Made by a program: the position numbers and the translations under genes. Positions 1 through 10,000 of a stretch of 64,000 bases of DNA are shown here, in pieces. Source of the DNA: an uncultured Flavobacteriales bacterium. GTDB taxonomy: Bacteria; Bacteroidota; Bacteroidia; Flavobacteriales_F; PHOS-HE28. Each line of letters starts with the position of its first letter. Position 1 is the first letter of the stretch. The DNA lies in the NCBI GenBank assembly GCA_937872175.1, contig CALMPI010000002.1, positions 93,088 to 157,087 on the forward strand, in the 5' to 3' direction. The notes under the pieces are model-generated. The model worked only from the letters and a program-made list of their open reading frames with translations. It searched no databases and was not told the DNA's origin.

Positions 1-6
1 GCATCC

Positions 7-1284
7 ATGCCGTTCGAGGACAGCCTTTCCTTCGCTCAAGCGCGCGATGCCACCGATCCACTTCGTGCCTTCCGGTCCGAGTTCCATTTCCCGCAGCACG
101 ACGGCCGGGATGTGCTGTACTTCACCGGCAATTCCCTTGGTCTGCAACCCAAGGCCGCTGCCGATGCCTTGAAGCAGGAGCTGGACGATTGGGCCCGCTT
201 CGGGGTGGAGGGGCATTTCCAGGCGAAGCATCCCTGGTACAGCTACCACGAGGAGCTCACGTCTTCGCTGGCCCGGCTGGTGGGTGCCCTGCCGGAAGAG
301 GTGGTGGCCATGAACCAGCTCACCAGCAACCTTCATTTCCTGATGGTGAGCTTCTACCGACCCAGCGGGAAGCGGAGGAAGATCCTCACCGAGACGCGGC
401 CCTTCCCCAGCGATACGTACGCCTTCGCCTCGCAGATCGCCTTCCACGGTGGTGACCCGGAGACCGACCTGATCGAGGTGCAATCCCGCGCCGGTGAGCA
501 CACCCTGCGCACGGAGGACATCATCGCCCAGATCAACGAGCTGGGGGAGCAGCTCGCGCTCGTCTGCTTCGGCGGCGTGAACTTCTACACCGGACAGGCC
601 TTCGACATGGCCGCCATCACCGCCGCCGCGCACGCCGTGGGGGCCATCGCCGGCTTCGACCTCGCGCACGCCGCCGGCAACCTGCACCTCAAGCTGCACG
701 ACTGGAACCTGGACTTCGCCTGCTGGTGCAGCTACAAGTACCTCAACAGCGGTCCAGGCAGTGTGGCGGGCGCCTTCGTACACCAACGCCACCTGGGGGA
801 ACGCCTGCCGCTCTTCGCCGGTTGGTGGGGCCACGACAAGGCCGAGCGCTTCAGGATGGAGCGCACCTTCAAGCCCATGCCCACCGCCGAGGCCTGGCAG
901 GTGAGCAACGCACCCGTGCTGAGCATGGCCGTGCACCGCGTGGCGCTGGAGCAGTTCGACCGGGCGGGCATCGCCGACCTGCGCGCGAAGAGCGAACAAT
1001 TGACGGCCTACCTCGCGTTCATCATCGCCGGGGTGGAGCGCGCCACCGGCACCCGGCTGGAAGTGATCACCCCGAGCGACCCCACCCAACGCGGCTGCCA
1101 GCTGAGCATCCTGGCCCACGGCCATGGCAAGGCGCTGTTCAACCGCATCACCGAGCGCGGCGTGATCGCCGACTGGCGAGAACCCAACGTGATCCGCGTG
1201 GCGCCGGTGCCCTTGTACAATTCGTTCGAGGACGTATGGCGCTTCGGACAGATACTGACCGAATGCCTTGCCGCCAAGCACTGA
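7..1284 (+). CDS. kynU: kynureninase
   Basis: This 425-residue protein is a fold-type I PLP enzyme that would cleave kynurenine to anthranilate, or 3-hydroxykynurenine to 3-hydroxyanthranilate, plus alanine, in the cytoplasm. The active-site segment CSYKYLNSGPG is visible with the likely Schiff-base lysine at K244. An upstream GFDLAHAAGN segment (about residues 216-225) is typical of kynureninases. The length matches the family. The next gene, kynurenine 3-monooxygenase, lies 57 bases downstream on the same strand, so the pair should act in tryptophan catabolism or de novo NAD synthesis. Only six bases precede the ATG in this window, so any promoter or earlier operon gene cannot be seen. Confidence 0.95.
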   Translation: MPFEDSLSFAQARDATDPLRAFRSEFHFPQHDGRDVLYFTGNSLGLQPKAAADALKQELDDWARFGVEGHFQAKHPWYSYHEELTSSLARLVGALPEEVVAMNQLTSNLHFLMVSFYRPSGKRRKILTETRPFPSDTYAFASQIAFHGGDPETDLIEVQSRAGEHTLRTEDIIAQINELGEQLALVCFGGVNFYTGQAFDMAAITAAAHAVGAIAGFDLAHAAGNLHLKLHDWNLDFACWCSYKYLNSGPGSVAGAFVHQRHLGERLPLFAGWWGHDKAERFRMERTFKPMPTAEAWQVSNAPVLSMAVHRVALEQFDRAGIADLRAKSEQLTAYLAFIIAGVERATGTRLEVITPSDPTQRGCQLSILAHGHGKALFNRITERGVIADWREPNVIRVAPVPLYNSFEDVWRFGQILTECLAAKH

Positions 1285-1307
1285 TACCGCTACAGGGAAC
1301 CTGTGGC

Positions 1308-1326
1308 GTCGACCCATCGGGTCGAC
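1308..1326. repeat. 19-bp palindromic repeat, copy 1
   Basis: The sequence GTCGACCCATCGGGTCGAC is a perfect inverted repeat with 8-base arms and a 3-base centre, in the gap between kynU and kmo. The same arms recur at 23483-23501 and 23838-23856 with different central triplets. It resembles a REP-like extragenic palindrome. Confidence 0.7.
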
Positions 1327-1341
1327 TTATTGCATGTTGAC

Positions 1342-2694
1342 ATGAAGAACATCACCATCGTCGGCGGCGGTCTGGTCGGCAGCCTGCTGGCCGTGTTCCT
1401 CGCGAAGCGCGGTCACCGCATCAACGTCTTCGAGCGTCGCGGCGATCCGCGCAGGGCCAATGTGTATGCCGGGCGCAGCATCAACCTGGTGGTGAGCCAC
1501 CGCGGGTGGACGGCCCTTCGTGCGGCGGGTGTGCACGAGGCCGTGGAGCGCATCGTGGTGCCGGTGCATGCGCGCATGACGCACGACCGCGACGGCAAGC
1601 TCACGCGGCTGCCGTACAGCATTGACGAGCGGGCCATCCACAGCGTGAGCCGGGCCGAGCTCAACAAGGTGCTGCTTTCCGAAGCGGAAGCCCTTCCCAA
1701 CGTCCATCTGCATTTCAACCACCAGTGCGTGGAGGTCGACCTGGACCTGGCGCGCTGCAGCTTCCGCAACGACATCACCGGTTCGGTGGCCAGCATCAAG
1801 GCCGATGTGGTCTTCGGAGCCGACGGGGCCCCGAGCGCGGTGCGCCAGGCCATGATGAAGGGACGGTTCACGTTCAGCCAGACCTACATCGAGCACGACT
1901 ACAAGGAGATCGCCTTCCCACCCAACGCCGATGGCACGCCACGGATGGACCCCAACTGCCTGCACATCTGGCCGCGCCGCCTCTTCATGATGATGGGCCT
2001 TGCGAACCAGGATGGCGGCTTCACCGGCACGCTCTTCATGCCGCACGAGGGCGAGCACTCCTTCGACACCATCAAGGACGAACAGGACCTGATGCGCTTC
2101 TTCGAGGCCCACTTCCAGGACGCCATCCCCATGCTGCCCGACCTGGCCGAGCAGTACTTCCGCAACCCCCAGAGCAGCCTGGCCATCATCCGCTGTTCGC
2201 CATGGACGCACACCGACAAGGTGGCGCTCATCGGTGACGCGGCCCACGCCATCGTGCCCTTCTATGGCGAGGGCATGAACGCCGGCTACGAGGATTGCAA
2301 GGTGCTGAACGACCTGCTGAACGAGCACGGCGACGACAACTGGGCCACCGTGCTCGATGCCTATCACCGGGCCCGCAAGCCGAACGGCGATGCCATCGCC
2401 GACCTCAGCCTGCGCAACTTCGTGGAGATGCGCGACCTGGTGGCCGATCCGCGGTTCATCCTGCGCAAGAAGATCGAAGGCCGCCTGCAGGCCCGCCATC
2501 CGGACAAGTGGCTGCCGCTCTACAGCCAGGTGAAGTTCAGCGACATCGCCTATGCGGACGCGTGGAACGAGGGCCTTCGCCACGACCGCATCATGGAGCA
2601 GGTGCTGGCCATGCCCGCTATTGAGGAGCGTTGGGACAGCCCGGAGGTGGAGAAGAGGGCGCTGGAACTGCTGGACGGGGGATCGCGCCTTTAG
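1342..2694 (+). CDS. kmo: kynurenine 3-monooxygenase (FAD-dependent)
   Basis: The protein (450 aa from the chosen start) is a group A flavoprotein hydroxylase that would convert kynurenine to 3-hydroxykynurenine with NADPH and O2. The N-terminal dinucleotide-binding motif IVGGGLVGSLLAVFLAKRG and the second FAD motif LIGDAAHAIVPFYGEGMN (near residue 300) are both present, the latter typical of KMO. I chose ATG 1342 because the Rossmann strand begins directly after it; the GTG at 1303 would add 13 residues translated through the palindromic repeat. It follows kynU in the same orientation. Its stop codon overlaps the stop of the convergent FG-GAP gene by four bases. Confidence 0.93.
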   Translation: MKNITIVGGGLVGSLLAVFLAKRGHRINVFERRGDPRRANVYAGRSINLVVSHRGWTALRAAGVHEAVERIVVPVHARMTHDRDGKLTRLPYSIDERAIHSVSRAELNKVLLSEAEALPNVHLHFNHQCVEVDLDLARCSFRNDITGSVASIKADVVFGADGAPSAVRQAMMKGRFTFSQTYIEHDYKEIAFPPNADGTPRMDPNCLHIWPRRLFMMMGLANQDGGFTGTLFMPHEGEHSFDTIKDEQDLMRFFEAHFQDAIPMLPDLAEQYFRNPQSSLAIIRCSPWTHTDKVALIGDAAHAIVPFYGEGMNAGYEDCKVLNDLLNEHGDDNWATVLDAYHRARKPNGDAIADLSLRNFVEMRDLVADPRFILRKKIEGRLQARHPDKWLPLYSQVKFSDIAYADAWNEGLRHDRIMEQVLAMPAIEERWDSPEVEKRALELLDGGSRL

Positions 2695-5600
2695 CGCTGC
2701 GCAACGGCACCGGCCGGGACGGGCGGGGTGTGCACGAAGACCTGCAGCGGACCATCGCCGTTGGCCACCACCACGGCCGGGCGTCCGTTCACCTGCAACG
2801 GTGCCACCGCGCAAGCATGCCCTTCGGCGCGCAGTCCGCTTCTCCGGTGGGGCACAGGCGTGAACCCCATGCGTCCGTCGCCGAGCAACACCCAGCCATT
2901 GCCAGCGTCGTAGCGGCTTGTCTCCACCTCGGCGCCCCAGCGGTTGCCCGCCCCGACCAGATCGGCGTGGCCGTCACCGTTCACGTCCATCACCACCGTG
3001 CCCCGCCACGGCGCCGTCTGCGCCTCGTTCGGAAGGGGCACCGCCTGGAAGCGCCCTCCCTCGTTGCGGAGCAACAGGGTGGCGAACTCCGTCGCGCTGT
3101 AATGCAGCGCCCTGGCGAGCTTCTCCCGGCCGTAAAGCACATCGAGGTCCGCCTCTGAGAAGGCCTTGTAGGTGCCGAAGCGTTCCTTGAGGAAGGGCAT
3201 CTGCTCGCTGCTGCATTCGCGACCCCGCACCGGGAAACATGCGCCCCCGGCACCATGCTTGGCCAGCACGATGTCCGTCGTGCCCGTGCCATCCAGGTCG
3301 TCCATGTAGATCTCCAGGGGTTTCTCCTTGCTGGGGTGGAACTTGTTGTTGAGCCCGATGTTGCCGGCCAGCAGGTCCATGTCCCCGTCACCGTCCAGGT
3401 CCGCGAGCTCCAGATCGTTCCACCAGCCCACCCGGGTGCTGTCCAGCCATGTGCCTGTGCCGTCGGTGAACCGGCCGCCGTCGTTCAGAAAGAGCCGTAC
3501 CGCCATCCACTCGCCGCAGAGCAGCAGGTCGGGATCTCCGTTGCCGTCGAGGTCGTGGAAGAGCGCATCGGTCACCATGCCCACACGGTCGAGCAGCGGG
3601 GCGCGGTCGGCGGTGGCGTCGGTGAACCGGCCGCTGCCGTCGTTCATCAGCAGAAAGCTGCGTGGTGCGGCGGGGTAGGCGCCCGGTTCGTTGCGGCCGC
3701 CCACGAAAAGGTCCAGGTCCGTGTCGCCGTCCACGTCCGCCGCCGCCACCCGCTGGGTGGAACCGGGCATCACCGGAAGCGCATCCTTCGCTTCGGAGAA
3801 GGTGCCGCCACCTTCGTTGCGGTACAGGTGGTCCTGATAGGCCGCGCCTGCGGGCCCGGATTCCGTGCTTCCCGCCGCGGTGTACAGGTCCGGGTCACCA
3901 TCGCCGTCCGCATCGAAGAACAGTGCGCCGATGAGCTCCTGGTCGTTGTGTGCCGCCCACGGTTGTGGGCCCGCCTTGCGGAACCGACCATCGCGGCCCT
4001 GCAGGTAGAGGCATCCCGCGTTCCCCTTCGATGCGCCCACGAAGACATCTTCGGCGCCGTCACCGTTCACATCGCCGATCGCCAGCGCGGGCCCATGATC
4101 GCTCTGCCGGTGCGGCAGCAGGATCTCCGAGGCGAAATCGTCGAAACTGCTCTCCACATGCTCGTGGTCGAGCCCAAGGGTGCCGGCCTGCTCGCTGAAC
4201 CAGGTGTGTTCGCCTGGCGGCACCCGGCGGGGACCCCGCGGCACCGTCGCCATGTCCACCGTCGTACGGGCGTTCACGGCCACCTCGCGAAGCACACTGC
4301 GGGTGCCGTCGGGCCAGTCGATCAGCACGCTGTCCACCTGGGCCGTTCCCAGACCGAAGTGCACCAGGGGCTCCACGCTGCCCTGGAACCCGCGTTCAAG
4401 TCGCTGCTCCACCACCTGCCGCATCGATCCGGCATGCAGGGTGACGCGCGCGCCGATGGCCCGTGTGTTGGGCGCGATGCCCTCGAGGACCAGTTGCAGC
4501 CATCCACCACCGTTCAGTTCGCGTGTGAGGTTGCGGACCACCTTCGGCGCTTCGCCCACATCGCACACCACGAGATCGAGGTCGCCGTCGGCATCCAGAT
4601 CGCCATAGGCCGCGCCTGTGCTCACGCTCTTGTGGTGGTAGCCCCATGGGGCCATCGCCTTCTCGAACGTCAGGTCGCCGCGGTTGCGGAACATGTAGTT
4701 CTCCGGCCGGTCGGTGGGGATCAGCGCCATCACCTCGTTGAAGGGCAGTTGGGCACCGCGCGAGGCGGTGAGCTGCTCGAGCGTGTTCTTGAAGTCGTTG
4801 TTGGTGATGTCGCGCCAGACCCCGTTGGAAACGAAGAGGTCCTTCCATCCATCATTGTCCAGGTCCGCGATCAGCGGAGCCCAGCTCCAATCCGTGCGGT
4901 CCACACCGGCCAGGTGCGCGATGTCGCTGAAGCTGCCGCCGCCGTTGTTGAGCTGAAGGACGTTCGCCATGTACTGGTGGTTCCAGCCCAGGGCCACCAT
5001 GCCGAAGAACTGCCTGGGGCGCATGCTCGCCATGTTCTGCTTGCTCCGTTGGTGCTCCGGCGGGGTCATGTCCAGCACGTACAGGTCGTCGAGCCCATCG
5101 TTGTCGATGTCGGCCATGTCGGCCCCCATGCTGTACATCGAGGTGTGACGAAGGGTGCGGGTGCCGGCCTCCGCGAACGGTCCGGCCCCGGTGTTCAGCT
5201 TCACCGCGTCGGGTTCCAGGAAGTCGTGCGCCACATAGATGTCCCGGCGCTCATCGCCATCGAGGTCGGCGAGCACCGCGCTCAGGCCCCACGCGTGGCT
5301 CAGCAGCCCGGCCTTCTCGGTATGGTCCGTGAAGTGCCCGGTGCCATCGTTCACCATCAGGCGATGCGAGGTGTTCGATCGCGGGCCGACGGTGTAGCGC
5401 GCCACCTTCGTGTTGTTCTCGAAATCGGTGCGTGTGGCCACGATGAAGGCGTCCAGGTCCAGGTCGCCGTCCACGTCCGCATGGTAGGCCTGAAGGGCGT
5501 GCATCGGCAGTGCCAGGCCCAGCTCGGCCCCTCGCTCCGTGAAGGTCCCGTCGCCGTTGTTCACGAACACCAGGCCCCGCAACCGCTCGGGATCGGCGGG

Positions 5601-6059
5601 TGGCCCTCCCACGCACACGTGGATGTCCAGATGCCCATCCGCGTTGAGGTCCACCATCGACGGACCGGTGCACCAGCGATCGCCCGTGCCCACACCCGCC
5701 TGATCGGTGATGTCCGTGAAGCGCAGGCCCCCGAGGTTCCGGTAGAGACGGCTTCCGTTTCGGTTCGTGGTGAGGTACACGTCCGGCAGCCCATCGCCAT
5801 CCACATCGCCGATGGCCACCCCGCCGCTATGGTACAGGTAGGGGTAAGCGAAGTAGTTCATCTCGGGCGACTCGCGCAGGTCGTTGCGCAGCGTAAGCCC
5901 TGTGCTGTCACCTGGCAGCACCAGAAATCGGGGCACCGCCGCGCCGTCACCCGGGACCTGCCGGGACGGTTCGGACGCCGGCCCGCCGCAGCCGGTGATC
6001 ATGGGCATCGCCAGCAGAAAGGCGGTGAAAAGCGGAACGGTGAGCGGGCGCAAGGCCAT
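2691..6059 (-). CDS. CRTAC1-type FG-GAP/VCBS repeat lipoprotein with ASPIC/UnbV domain (paralogue A)
   Basis: A 1122-residue predicted secreted lipoprotein. The N-terminus is hydrophobic and ends in the lipobox ITGC, with Cys24 as the likely acylated residue. Residues about 60-500 hold repeated calcium-binding-like FG-GAP units of the form DxDGDGxxD. Residues about 506-610 match the ASPIC/UnbV region (for example HFGLGTAQVDSVLIDWPDG). A second FG-GAP block fills about 640-1110 and includes the conserved CFPVRGRECSSEQMPFLKE stretch seen in Bacteroidota homologues. The two blocks should form beta-propellers on the cell surface or in the periplasm, with roles in glycan or protein binding inferred only from the fold. 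A close paralogue lies at 7035-10400, in the same orientation, on the other side of a small outer-membrane protein gene. The precise ligand is unknown. Confidence 0.88.
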   Translation of the reverse strand: MALRPLTVPLFTAFLLAMPMITGCGGPASEPSRQVPGDGAAVPRFLVLPGDSTGLTLRNDLRESPEMNYFAYPYLYHSGGVAIGDVDGDGLPDVYLTTNRNGSRLYRNLGGLRFTDITDQAGVGTGDRWCTGPSMVDLNADGHLDIHVCVGGPPADPERLRGLVFVNNGDGTFTERGAELGLALPMHALQAYHADVDGDLDLDAFIVATRTDFENNTKVARYTVGPRSNTSHRLMVNDGTGHFTDHTEKAGLLSHAWGLSAVLADLDGDERRDIYVAHDFLEPDAVKLNTGAGPFAEAGTRTLRHTSMYSMGADMADIDNDGLDDLYVLDMTPPEHQRSKQNMASMRPRQFFGMVALGWNHQYMANVLQLNNGGGSFSDIAHLAGVDRTDWSWAPLIADLDNDGWKDLFVSNGVWRDITNNDFKNTLEQLTASRGAQLPFNEVMALIPTDRPENYMFRNRGDLTFEKAMAPWGYHHKSVSTGAAYGDLDADGDLDLVVCDVGEAPKVVRNLTRELNGGGWLQLVLEGIAPNTRAIGARVTLHAGSMRQVVEQRLERGFQGSVEPLVHFGLGTAQVDSVLIDWPDGTRSVLREVAVNARTTVDMATVPRGPRRVPPGEHTWFSEQAGTLGLDHEHVESSFDDFASEILLPHRQSDHGPALAIGDVNGDGAEDVFVGASKGNAGCLYLQGRDGRFRKAGPQPWAAHNDQELIGALFFDADGDGDPDLYTAAGSTESGPAGAAYQDHLYRNEGGGTFSEAKDALPVMPGSTQRVAAADVDGDTDLDLFVGGRNEPGAYPAAPRSFLLMNDGSGRFTDATADRAPLLDRVGMVTDALFHDLDGNGDPDLLLCGEWMAVRLFLNDGGRFTDGTGTWLDSTRVGWWNDLELADLDGDGDMDLLAGNIGLNNKFHPSKEKPLEIYMDDLDGTGTTDIVLAKHGAGGACFPVRGRECSSEQMPFLKERFGTYKAFSEADLDVLYGREKLARALHYSATEFATLLLRNEGGRFQAVPLPNEAQTAPWRGTVVMDVNGDGHADLVGAGNRWGAEVETSRYDAGNGWVLLGDGRMGFTPVPHRRSGLRAEGHACAVAPLQVNGRPAVVVANGDGPLQVFVHTPPVPAGAVAQR

Positions 6060-6077
6060 GGGACGGGGTTCGTTGGC

Positions 6078-6085
6078 CCAAGATA
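6078..6085 (-). promoter_or_regulatory. candidate -7 element for FG-GAP lipoprotein A
   Basis: On the minus strand the sequence reads TATCTTGG, one base from the Bacteroidota TAnnTTTG consensus, 18 bases before the ATG at 6059. No clear -33 element is seen. Confidence 0.4.
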
Positions 6086-6167
6086 GTTGGCGGCACCCAC
6101 CGGCGATCGTTCATACGTTGCCCTCCGGTCCACACGTTGGTGGTCCATGGGCACCGACCTTCGTTCC

Positions 6168-7034
6168 ATGCGCCACCCGTTCACCGGTCTGCTGCTCCTG
6201 CTGCTTCTGCCTACGCAGCTGAACGCCCAGCGGCTGTTCGAGCGCAAGCGTCCGGAGATCATCCCCACGGATGGCAAGATGCGGCGTGGGGGCCTGTACT
6301 TCGGCCTTGGGGCCACCTACACCCTGGCCCGGTTCGGCGATGAGGAGCGTGAGCTGTTCCGCAACGCCGACACCACCTACTCGGCCACCTTCGACCCCAA
6401 CGGCCGGTTCGGACCGTACCTGGAAGTGGGCTGGTTCCATGCCACCCGCGACCCCGTGATCCTGGACTACTGGGACTTCGGCCTGGCCTACAAGGGCCTG
6501 AACGGTCGCCAGGACCATATCGGCGTGCTCCGCTATGGGCCGAACGAAACGGACTCCACGGTGGTCCTGCCCGGATCGGGGGTTTTCCGCGACCACTACG
6601 CCAGTGTGCATGTGAACGCCAACAAGTTCTTCCAGACGGCCGACCGCCAGTTCGTGCAACTGAGCCTGGGTGTGAACGCGGACCTCGACGTGGGCAGCGC
6701 GCGTGAATACACCGGCGACCCGTTCGTGCTGGCCGACCAGGAGCTGCCGCCGTCCTTCATCGGCCAGGCCCATGTGAAGGTGGGCTACGGATTCCGCACA
6801 CGCGGCCGTCTGCTGATCATTCCCACGCTGGAGACGCCCGTGGTGAGCGTGGTCCCCGGGGACAAGGGTTTCGGCCAGCTTCAATGGTTCAACAGCCGCT
6901 ACCGCCCGATCATCCTCAGCATCCGCTTCCTGTTCCTGCGCTATCCCAAGGGTTTCGCCTGCCCGCCGGCGATCAAGCCCAATGCGTTGGAAGGCAAGAA
7001 GAAGGTGTACAAGCCGGACAGCTACCACCCTTGA
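6168..7034 (+). CDS. putative outer membrane or periplasmic protein, unknown function
   Basis: I do not recognise a named family. From ATG 6168 the protein is 288 aa and starts with a clear Sec signal, RHPFTGLLLLLLLPTQLNA followed by Gln, a typical Bacteroidota cleavage context. The mature part is rich in alternating aromatic and polar residues (LYFGLGATYTLARF, FGPYLEVGWFH, VQLSLGVNADLDV), consistent with a small beta-barrel or beta-sandwich. The C-terminal end has YRPIILSIRFLFLRY and then a basic tail. In-frame ATGs at 6087 and 6147 are upstream, but they would bury the signal peptide. The gene is transcribed against both flanking FG-GAP lipoprotein genes, and its stop abuts the stop of paralogue B with no intervening base. 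Confidence 0.75.
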   Translation: MRHPFTGLLLLLLLPTQLNAQRLFERKRPEIIPTDGKMRRGGLYFGLGATYTLARFGDEERELFRNADTTYSATFDPNGRFGPYLEVGWFHATRDPVILDYWDFGLAYKGLNGRQDHIGVLRYGPNETDSTVVLPGSGVFRDHYASVHVNANKFFQTADRQFVQLSLGVNADLDVGSAREYTGDPFVLADQELPPSFIGQAHVKVGYGFRTRGRLLIIPTLETPVVSVVPGDKGFGQLQWFNSRYRPIILSIRFLFLRYPKGFACPPAIKPNALEGKKKVYKPDSYHP

Positions 7035-10000
7035 TCAGCGGAGCGCCAGGCCTCCCTTGGCCGGTACCCGCTCGGGAACGAAGACCCGCAACGGCCCATT
7101 GTTGACGGCCACCACGAAGGCCTGACCACCGCCGCCGGTGCGCACGCGGACCACCTGGCGCACATCGCCCCGTGCCGTGAACCCGCTGCCGGCGACCGGA
7201 ACAGGGTCGAAGCCGCGGTGTCCGTTCCCCAGGAGCACCACGCCTGTACTGCCGTCATAGCGGGATGTTTCCACCTCGGTGCCGTACAGGTTGCCACCGC
7301 CCACCATGTCCAGGTGCCCGTCGCCGTTGAGGTCCACCACAACCACGGAACGCAGGGGGCCGGCCTGGGCCGCGTTCGGGAGGGGCTCCGGGGAGAAGCG
7401 ACCGCCCTCGTTCCACCACACCAGGCTGCGGAACTCCGTGGCACTTACGTGCAACGCCTCATCCAGCTTCGGTCCATAGAGCTTGTGCACATCCGCCTCC
7501 GCGAACGACTTGAACGTGGGGAACTTCTGCTTCAGGAAGGGCATCTGTTCGGAGGAGCACTCGCGGCCACGCACCGGGAAACACGTGCCGTCCGCCCCGT
7601 GCTTGGCCAGCACGATGTCGTTGGTGCCGGTGCCGTCCAGGTCGGCCATGTACAGTTCCAGTGGCTTCTCCTTGCTCGGATGGAACTTGTTGTTGAGCCC
7701 GATGTTCCCCGTCACCAGGTCCTGATCGCCATCCCCGTCCAGGTCGGCCACCGTGATGCCCTGCCACCAGCCCGTCAAGGTGCTGTCGGTCCATGCTGCG
7801 CGCGCAAAGCCGGTTCCCGTGTTCCGGTAGGCCAGCACGGGCATCCACTCACCCGTGACGACCAGGTCCTTCCGCCCATCCGCGTCCAGGTCGGCCAACG
7901 CTGCGCCGGTGACCATGCCCACGCTCGTCAGCGGAGCGCACCAGCCGGCGGTGACGTCACTGAACCGGCCGCCGTCGTTGCGCAGCAGCACACTTCGGGG
8001 AGCGGAAGGGTAGGCGCCCGGTACGTTGCGGCCGCCCACGAAGAGGTCCATATCGCCATCGCCGTCCACGTCATCCGCCACCACCACCTGGGTGGGCCAG
8101 GGCATTGGAGGCATCGCATCGACGGCCTCCGTGAAGCGGCCACGACCGTCGTTCACGTAGAGCCTGTCCTGGTAGCGCGCGCTGGGTGCGGACCATTCGG
8201 TGCTGCCGGCGGCCGTGTACAGATCAAGGTCGCCATCCCCGTCAGCGTCGAACAGGCAGGCCCCGATGATCTCCTGATCACTGTGCGCGGACCACGGCTG
8301 GGTGGTCGCCGGGGCGAAGCGGGTACCGCTCCCCTGCAGAAGGAGCTGCCCGGGGTTTCCTGTGGCGGCCCCGAGGAACAGGTCGTCCAGACCGTCCCCG
8401 TTCACATCGCCGGCCACCAGGGCAGGGCCATGGGTCGATTGGCGGTGGGGCAGCAGGCTCTCGGCCCGGAAGTCGTCGAAGCTGTTCTCGGTGTGACCGA
8501 TCCCGGGCACGGTGCGTGAGCTCACGTCCGTGAACCAGGTGGTCGGGCGCGAGCGTGCGCGCCGTTCGTGAGGTAGCGCCTCGTAGGCCACCGCGATCCG
8601 CTGATCGGCCTTCGGACCATCGATGCGCGACCATGTCCCATCGGGCCAGTGCAGCACCACCGAATCAACGCCACCGTCGCCAAGACCGAAGTGGATCAAG
8701 GGCTCCACGCTGCTCTGGAAACCACGGGCATGGACCAGTTCGGCATGCTGCATGGTGCCCCCGGCGTACAGCAGGGCCCTGGTGCCCACCGCGAAGGGGT
8801 TTCCCTTCGGCCCGCGCAACGCCAGTTGCAGATAGTGCGAGCCATCCCGTTGCCGGCTCCGGTTCTCCACCACCTTCATCGGACCGTTCACATCCACCAC
8901 CACCAGGTCCATGTCGCCGTCGGCATCCAGGTCGGCCACGCTGGCAGCGGTGCTGACGCCGGCATGCTGGTAGCCCCACTCGGCCATGGCCTTGGAGAAG
9001 GTGAGGTCCCCTTGGTTGCGGAACACATGGTTCTGCATCGGCGAGAAGGGAAGGAGCGGGGCGATGTCCTCGTAGCGGATCGGCCGGTCCTTGCGCTCCT
9101 CCTTGATACGCGCCACGCTGCGCTTCAGGTCGTTGTTCGTGATGTCGCGCCAGACACCGTTCGATACGAACAGGTCCTTCCATCCGTCGTTGTCCAGGTC
9201 CACGAACAGGGGGGCCCAGCTCCAGTCCGTGCGGTCCACCCCGGCCAGGTGGCCGATCTCGCTGAAGCTCCCGTCACCGTTGTTCAGGTGCAGCTGGTTC
9301 GCCATGTACTGGGCGTGCCATCCGATGCTGGTCATCCTGTCGAAGTCCTCCGGGCGCATGCTCGCCATGTTCTGCTTGCTTCGCCCGTGGTCCGGCGGGG
9401 TCATGTCCAGCACGCAGAGGTCCGGATGCCCGTCGTTGTTCATGTCGGCCCGGTCCACGCCCATGCTGTAGTAGCTCACATGGCCCAGCCGGGAGCGCAC
9501 CTCGTCGATGAAGCGCCCATCAGGCTGCTGGATGTACAGCATGTCCGGCTGCACGAAGTCGTTCGCCACGTGGATGTCCGGCCGGTCATCGCCGTTCACG
9601 TCGCCGATCGCCGCCCCCAGGCTCCACGTGTGACTGAGCAGCCCGGCCGCGACCGTGTTGTCCGTGAAGCGCCCGTTGCCGTCGTTGATGAAGAGCCGGT
9701 TGCTGAAGAGGGAGCTGCCCGCAGGCACGATCACCTCCACATTGGCCGATGCCTCGAAGTCCATGCGGTGCCCGAGCAGGAACAGATCGAGGTCACCGTC
9801 CACGTCAATGTCGTGGAAGTAGGCCATGATGCCGTGGCCGTCCGGGTTCAAACCCAGTTCCCGGCCGCGTTCCTCGAAGGTGCCGTCGCCCCTGTTGAGG
9901 TAGACCCGGTCCCTCAGCCGTTCGGGATCGTTCGTCGGGCCGCCGCAGACCACGTAGAGGTCGAGGTGCCCATTGCCGTCGATGTCCGCCATCGAGGTGC

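Noticed and set aside
1327..2814. A 495-aa open frame on the minus strand
   Set aside because: Antisense to kmo, whose flavin motifs are unmistakable.
3255..6086. A 943-aa open frame on the plus strand
   Set aside because: It is antisense to the FG-GAP lipoprotein gene. High G+C suppresses stop codons, and the translation is rich in Val, His and Arg without domain signatures.
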